This document shows, in pieces, positions 5,615 to 8,636 of a stretch of 8,636 nt of DNA (the first letter of the stretch is position 1; each line of letters begins with the position of its first letter). Both the position numbers and the translations under genes were made by a program. The stretch is from NCBI GenBank assembly GCA_027297425.1, contig JAPUIC010000087.1, positions 1-8,636 on the forward strand, in the 5' to 3' direction. The notes below the pieces were generated by a model. The model was not told the DNA's origin, did no database searches, and worked only from the letters and a program-made list of their open reading frames with translations. The DNA comes from Nitrososphaerota archaeon (GTDB lineage Archaea > Thermoproteota > Nitrososphaeria > Nitrososphaerales > JAPUIC01).

Positions 5615-6583
5615 ATGCCTCGCAATTTAGAGGATATCCTTGACCAAGTAGTCAATACACCGTTGGTGAAAGTACGTTCCTTAACATCGCCTGACTATAG
5701 CTTACTTGCTAAGCTAGAGTGGAAGAACCCATTTGATTCTATAAAAGCGAGGCCAGCGGTTTGGATGATAAGAGACGCCGTAGCGAAAGGAATGATTTCG
5801 GGTAAAGATAGCATCATAATCGAGCCTACTTCAGGGAATACGGGGATCGCCTTAGCTGGGATTGCCAAGACAGTAGGATTTCAATTAGAGATTGTCATCC
5901 CACAGAATGTTAGCCAAGAGACCAAAGACTTGCTTCGTTCATTAGGAGCAAAGCTCTTAGAGACCGATGACGATTTGTGTCCCCGAGTAGGGGTTGGCAC
6001 GGATCAGTCGATTGCCTTGGCTGAATCAATGGTTAAGGGTCAATCTCAGAATTATTACATGCCCAACCAATATGATAATGATTCAAATTTTCTATCTCAT
6101 TATGAGAGTACCGGACCAGAGATTTGGAGAGACACCAAAGGGGAAGTTACTCACTTTATCGCTGGAGTTGGAACTGGTGGAACTCTGACTGGAGTAGGAA
6201 AATATCTTAAGGAAAAGAACCCCCGTGTGAAAGTATTCGGCGTACAACCTGAGAAAAATCATCATTTGCAGGGACTTAGGAACCTTGATGAGTCAAGTAA
6301 GCCGGCTCTATTCTTGAGAAGGGAGGAACTCGTCGATGAATGGTTTACCATTAGTGATAAGGCTGCATTTGGCTGGGTTACAATAATGGCAGAAAAGGAG
6401 CACCTTCTAGTCGGTCCTTCTTCTGGAGCGATGATGGCTGCGAGTCAGGAGCTCTACGAGCGAGGAGAACGAGGAACGATTGTAGCCATTTTTGGGGATA
6501 GTGGCCGAAAATATAGGTCAGTCTACAGAAAATTCAACGTACTGTTGGATAACCAATTTGAAGATCTCCTTCGAGGGGTCTAG
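5615..6583 (+). CDS. cysM: Cysteine synthase, CysM / O-phosphoserine sulfhydrylase-like
   Basis: A 322-residue fold-type II PLP enzyme that makes cysteine from an activated serine and sulfide. Lys44 in NPFDSIKARPA (38-48) is the PLP lysine. Other motifs are PTSGNTGIALA (71-81), the phosphate loop GVGTGGT (184-190), PSSGA (268-272) and GDSGRKY (294-300). SHYESTGPEI (161-170) and LRNLDE (221-226) resemble mycobacterial CysM, which prefers O-phosphoserine; the Arg in the LRN segment is, as I recall, the phosphate-binding residue there, so O-phosphoserine is my preferred substrate, but O-acetylserine is possible. The usual GSVKDR around the lysine reads DSIKAR here. No regulatory CBS domains follow. 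The start is ATG 5615, close to the predicted transcript start. The gene is divergent from sufC and convergent with the LOG gene. Confidence 0.87.
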   Translation: MPRNLEDILDQVVNTPLVKVRSLTSPDYSLLAKLEWKNPFDSIKARPAVWMIRDAVAKGMISGKDSIIIEPTSGNTGIALAGIAKTVGFQLEIVIPQNVSQETKDLLRSLGAKLLETDDDLCPRVGVGTDQSIALAESMVKGQSQNYYMPNQYDNDSNFLSHYESTGPEIWRDTKGEVTHFIAGVGTGGTLTGVGKYLKEKNPRVKVFGVQPEKNHHLQGLRNLDESSKPALFLRREELVDEWFTISDKAAFGWVTIMAEKEHLLVGPSSGAMMAASQELYERGERGTIVAIFGDSGRKYRSVYRKFNVLLDNQFEDLLRGV

Positions 6584-6595
6584 GATACTTGTATC
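6584..6595. repeat. Small inverted repeat between convergent genes
   Basis: GATAC and GTATC flank two bases right after the cysM stop; as RNA it could form four pairs capped by CTTG. It lies in the 22-base gap between cysM and the convergent LOG-family gene. It is too small to call a terminator firmly. Confidence 0.25.
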
Positions 6596-6605
6596 ATTGA
6601 ATTGA

Positions 6606-7115
6606 TTAACGTCGTAATAGCTTTATTGCCTTCTTAACTGCTTCAGTTGGGCTCTTCACGCCCAAGATCTTGGTGGTTCGTCTTTCGTCTAGATATTTCC
6701 CCGCAAGTTCATCGGCGATCCCCCCCGTGCCCTCAATCGCCAAGATAGGCTTCCCTTTGAGATATGCGGCAGCAGCCTCTATCATAGAGCCAGCTCCTCC
6801 ACCAACTATTATCATCGCGTCGCATGCAAAGGCGGTCAGGAAATCTCTCATAATGCCCATACCTGTAGGAATGACAATATCGCAATATGGGTTTGCGGTT
6901 TTGGGATCATCTTGTGGAATAATTCCCACAACTAACCCACCTTCCTCCGCAGCTCCTTTACTAGCAGCTTCCATCACCCCTCCGAGACCACCGGTAACCA
7001 AGACTATATTCGCCTTGGCAATCTCTTTGCCTACAGAATAAGCGACATCATACGCATTTTTGTTACAGAGTTCTCTAGAGTATCCTATGACCAGAATCTG
7101 TGACTTCTTGCGCAT
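6606..7115 (-). CDS. LOG-family (TIGR00725-like) Rossmann-fold protein
   Basis: A 169-residue single-domain protein of the SLOG/LOG superfamily, resembling the archaeal and bacterial 'TIGR00725 family' also labelled lysine decarboxylase-like. Visible parts are a first strand ILVIGYSRE (7-15), the nucleotide-binding turn TGGLGGVMEAASKGA (41-55), GLVVGIIP (60-67), IPTGMGIMRD (82-91), and VGGGAGSMIEAAAAYLKGKP (104-123). The last corresponds to the GGxGTxxE motif of LOG phosphoribohydrolases, with Ser110 for Thr and Glu113 kept. Plant and bacterial LOGs split nucleoside 5'-monophosphates, but the activity of this subfamily is not established to my knowledge. It starts 19 bases after ilvC ends, with no clear Shine-Dalgarno, so it is probably cotranscribed with ilvC. 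Nothing in the protein explains that pairing. Confidence 0.8.
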   Translation of the reverse strand: MRKKSQILVIGYSRELCNKNAYDVAYSVGKEIAKANIVLVTGGLGGVMEAASKGAAEEGGLVVGIIPQDDPKTANPYCDIVIPTGMGIMRDFLTAFACDAMIIVGGGAGSMIEAAAAYLKGKPILAIEGTGGIADELAGKYLDERRTTKILGVKSPTEAVKKAIKLLRR

Positions 7116-7134
7116 TGTAGGTGTTATAGATATC

Positions 7135-8136
7135 TCAAGATACTTGTTCGTTCGGCCACATCATGGATCTGAGCTTCTTCCCAGTAATTTCTACCTGATG
7201 AGAATCGAGTTCCTCCAGGTACTTATCAAAGGCGCGCTGACCCTCCTTTTTGTAGGCTGCTACCCAGTCTTTTTCGAAAACTCCCGAACGTATGTTATCC
7301 AAGACTACTTTCATTTTTGGCTTGATCGAGTCATCCAATACAGCCCCGCCTACAGTGAGACCCCCATATCGAGCAGTTTCACTGCAACGCCGGTACATTC
7401 CCGCGATGCCAAACCTCTGCACAAGGTCAACGATCAATTTTAACTCATGCAAACATTCGAAGTAAGCAATCTCTGGTTGATATCCTCCTTCCACTAGGGT
7501 CTCAAAGGAATTCCTAATCAATCGATCAACCCCACCGCACAGGTCTACTTGTTCACCGAACCAATCCGTATCAACCTCTTCTTTGAAAGTGGTCTCGATC
7601 GCACCGACTTTGGTACATCCGATGGCTCTTGTCATACCGAGAATCCGAGACAACGCTTTGCCAGTGTAGTCCTGGTCAACTGCCACTAAAGCTGGAGTAC
7701 CGAAGTTTTGTACGAAAACTTCGCGTAATCTTTGGCCGGGAGATTTAGGAGCTACCATCATAATATCTATCCATTCAGGCGGCTTGATCCAATTCCAGTT
7801 TATTGCTGCGCCATGAGAAAAAGTGAGAGCTTTACCCTTCTCTAGATTTGGAGCGATTTCATTTGCATATACATCACCCTGAACCATATCAGGTATCAAG
7901 ATATGGATTATACTCGCTTCCCGGGTAGCGTCTGCGACTTCTCTGACCTTATGACCCGCTTTCGAAGCTGCTTCCCATCCCTTTCCTCCCTTCCTGAGCC
8001 CAACTATGACGTTAACTCCGGAATCTTTCATATTGGATGCCTGTGCTTTACCTTGACTTCCGTAACCGATTACCGCTACAACTTCTTCTTTCAGTGAATC
8101 CGCGGGTACGTCTTTATCATACCAAATTTTTACCAT
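7135..8136 (-). CDS. ilvC: Ketol-acid reductoisomerase (class I)
   Basis: A 333-residue enzyme, the normal class I length, for the second common step of valine, isoleucine and leucine synthesis: Mg-dependent alkyl migration and NAD(P)H reduction of acetolactate or acetohydroxybutyrate. The N-terminal Rossmann motif is GYGSQG (24-29), and the cofactor loop GLRKGGKGWE (46-55) carries basic residues that suggest NADPH. His108 lies in FSHGAAI, and Lys131 in VAPKSPG. The C-terminal knotted domain carries the metal ligands Asp191 and Glu195 (DWFGEQ) and Glu227 and Glu231 (ECLHELK), and Ser252 (SETARYG). The start is ATG 8136; AGGAGGA lies 14 bases upstream and GGAAGGG about 10. An ATG at 8141 in another frame stops at once. 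It heads a pair with the LOG gene and is divergent from tRNA-Phe. Confidence 0.97.
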   Translation of the reverse strand: MVKIWYDKDVPADSLKEEVVAVIGYGSQGKAQASNMKDSGVNVIVGLRKGGKGWEAASKAGHKVREVADATREASIIHILIPDMVQGDVYANEIAPNLEKGKALTFSHGAAINWNWIKPPEWIDIMMVAPKSPGQRLREVFVQNFGTPALVAVDQDYTGKALSRILGMTRAIGCTKVGAIETTFKEEVDTDWFGEQVDLCGGVDRLIRNSFETLVEGGYQPEIAYFECLHELKLIVDLVQRFGIAGMYRRCSETARYGGLTVGGAVLDDSIKPKMKVVLDNIRSGVFEKDWVAAYKKEGQRAFDKYLEELDSHQVEITGKKLRSMMWPNEQVS

Positions 8137-8150
8137 TACATTAATTCCCT

Positions 8151-8157
8151 TCCTCCT
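8151..8157 (-). promoter_or_regulatory. Shine-Dalgarno region of ilvC
   Basis: AGGAGGA on the minus strand is followed by AGGG and then the ATG at 8136. The spacing is rather long (about 14 bases from GGAGGA). Unlike sufC, cysM and trmJ, ilvC therefore seems to have a leader; ATATTTAC near 8193-8200 could be its TATA box. The gap 8137-8248 otherwise holds only the tRNA-Phe promoter. Confidence 0.5.
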
Positions 8158-8216
8158 AGGACATTAATATTGTCTAATAAGCTTACTATGTGTAAATATC
8201 CCGTCTTGGGAAAAGG

Positions 8217-8224
8217 ATATTATT
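8217..8224 (+). promoter_or_regulatory. Candidate TATA box for tRNA-Phe
   Basis: ATATTATT, preceded by the purine-rich AAAAGG, is centred about 29 bases before the tRNA 5' end, matching the placement seen for tRNA-Ser. Confidence 0.5.
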
Positions 8225-8248
8225 GCCTCTCATATAGTGCCGAACTGT

Positions 8249-8336
8249 GCCGCGGTAGCTCAGCCTGGGAGAGAGAAACGCCTCTAGCATCCGGCTGAAG
8301 ACCGGTGTGTCGTTGGTTCAAATCCGACCCGCGGCA
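8249..8336 (+). tRNA. tRNA-Phe(GAA) with a D-arm intron
   Basis: The gene is 88 bases, and 74 after removing a 14-base insertion. The acceptor is GCCGCGG (8249-8255) with CCGCGGC (8329-8335), discriminator A8336, no CCA. The D stem GCTC (8258-8261) pairs with GAG (8271-8273) plus C8288 once spliced. The anticodon stem CCGG/CCGG encloses the loop CTGAAGA, with anticodon GAA at 8297-8299; the outermost pair (T8290/T8306) is a mismatch. The T arm is GTTGG, TTCAAAT, CCGAC (8312-8328). It lies between divergent ilvC and a convergent permease gene; the 39 bases after it, to 8375, show only an AT-rich stretch. Confidence 0.92.
8274..8287 (+). other. tRNA-Phe intron (D stem, position 24/25, non-canonical)
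   Basis: A 14-base insertion in the 3' strand of the D stem. GGAG (8268-8271) pairs with CTCT (8282-8285) as a 4-bp central helix, with 3-base bulges A8272 G8273/A8274 and A8286 G8287/C8288 at the cuts, the required BHB spacing. The distal side is only one possible pair (G8275-C8281) around a short loop, and the exon-side helix is weak. Because AG repeats, shifts of one or two bases give the same mature tRNA. Confidence 0.83.
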
Positions 8337-8375
8337 TATTTCTATTAATCACCAATCATTATGCACCCAATCCTC

Positions 8376-8636
8376 TTACAACGAATAATCGCCCATCTTT
8401 TTCCTCAGTAGATAGATAAAGAAAGGGCCACCAACTAAAGCAGTCAGTACGCCCACAGGAAATTCAGCTGGGCTATAGAGCACACGGGCCAAAGCATCAA
8501 ACGCCACCAAGTAAATTCCACCCGCAAGAATCGAAACGGGCATCAGAACACGATGGTCTGGTCCCACCAGAATCCTCATTATATGAGGTATCATTAACCC
8601 GACAAAACCAATGATTCCTGCTAAAGCCACTGCTGA
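8376..8636 (-). CDS. FecCD-family ABC transporter permease, C-terminal part, partial
   Basis: The frame is open to the right edge and ends at TAA (8376-8378), so only about 86 C-terminal residues are seen; the GTG at 8630 is an internal valine. The sequence matches the end of BtuC/FecD/HmuU-type permeases, which import iron-siderophore, haem or cobalamin compounds across the membrane: a G-x-I-G-F-V-G-L-M-I-P-H stretch followed by an Arg and GPDHR, then a hydrophobic segment with DALAR, and the closing PVGVLTALVGGPFFIYLLRK. At least two membrane segments are visible. The substrate cannot be told from this part. No partner ATPase gene follows downstream; tRNA-Phe is there instead, so any binding-protein or ATPase genes must lie outside the window. 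Confidence 0.9.
   Translation of the reverse strand, partial: SAVALAGIIGFVGLMIPHIMRILVGPDHRVLMPVSILAGGIYLVAFDALARVLYSPAEFPVGVLTALVGGPFFIYLLRKKMGDYSL

Noticed and set aside
6584..6595. Intrinsic terminator after cysM
   Set aside because: At most four base pairs with a 4-base loop and no T run on either side.
6670..7041. Plus-strand frame of 123 codons rich in Pro, Ala and Ser opposite the LOG gene
   Set aside because: It is a mirror of the Gly/Ala-rich LOG coding sequence, with no promoter or ribosome site.
7060..7443. Plus-strand frame of 127 codons over the LOG/ilvC junction
   Set aside because: It is antisense to two well-supported genes, has no recognisable protein features and no start signals.
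1..8636. Mobile element, phage gene, CRISPR array or defence system
   Set aside because: No transposase, integrase, terminal inverted repeats, regularly spaced repeats or effector genes were seen. The two tRNA genes show no nearby partial tRNA copies that would mark an attachment site.

Overview
The window looks like chromosomal DNA of an archaeon, most likely of the TACK group (Thermoproteales-, Thaumarchaeota-, Aigarchaeota- or Bathyarchaeota-like). Four things point there. The two tRNA genes lack an encoded CCA end and are broken by short introns that fold as archaeal bulge-helix-bulge (BHB) splice sites. Several genes have TATA-like boxes about 25 to 30 bases before the start codon, which suggests leaderless or near-leaderless mRNAs. 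The proteins include an M1 aminopeptidase of the tricorn-factor type, an Archaeoglobus-type alanine dehydrogenase and an archaeal TrmJ. I cannot name the species. There is no sign of phage, transposon, plasmid or CRISPR, and the genes read as housekeeping and core metabolism.

Layout, left to right. Positions 1-868 hold the C-terminal part of an M1 aminopeptidase, cut by the left edge. Convergent to it is an alanine dehydrogenase/ornithine cyclodeaminase-family gene (932-1924, minus). A divergent promoter region separates it from a tRNA-Ser(UGA) gene with three introns (2033-2167). Then comes a TrmJ-type tRNA 2'-O-methyltransferase (2285-3022, plus). Convergent to that is a tightly coupled minus-strand operon sufC-sufS-sufU (5496 down to 3060), joined by two ATGA stop/start overlaps. 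A 118-base divergent region containing a perfect 18-bp palindrome separates sufC from a CysM-like cysteine synthase (5615-6583, plus). A minus-strand pair follows: ilvC (ketol-acid reductoisomerase) and a LOG-family Rossmann protein. Next is a plus-strand tRNA-Phe(GAA) with a 14-base intron in its D arm. The right edge cuts a FecCD-family ABC permease (minus).

How the genes may work together. The cysteine synthase makes cysteine, SufS takes sulfur from it, SufU accepts or scaffolds that sulfur, and SufC is the ATPase of the SufBCD scaffold. Supply and use of cysteine sulfur are thus placed back to back around one palindrome, which makes it a candidate shared operator. SufB and SufD are not in the window. 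The tRNA-Ser gene is followed on the same strand by a methyltransferase family that modifies position 32 of the anticodon loop, and the predicted C32 of this tRNA lies inside the BHB helix of its third intron.

The most noteworthy observations are the four tRNA introns, three of them at non-canonical positions, the sufC/cysM palindrome, and the SufU protein, which has IscU-like cysteine spacing but a SufU-like Lys before its last cysteine. Everything here comes from reading the sequence by eye. No homology search or folding program was run.
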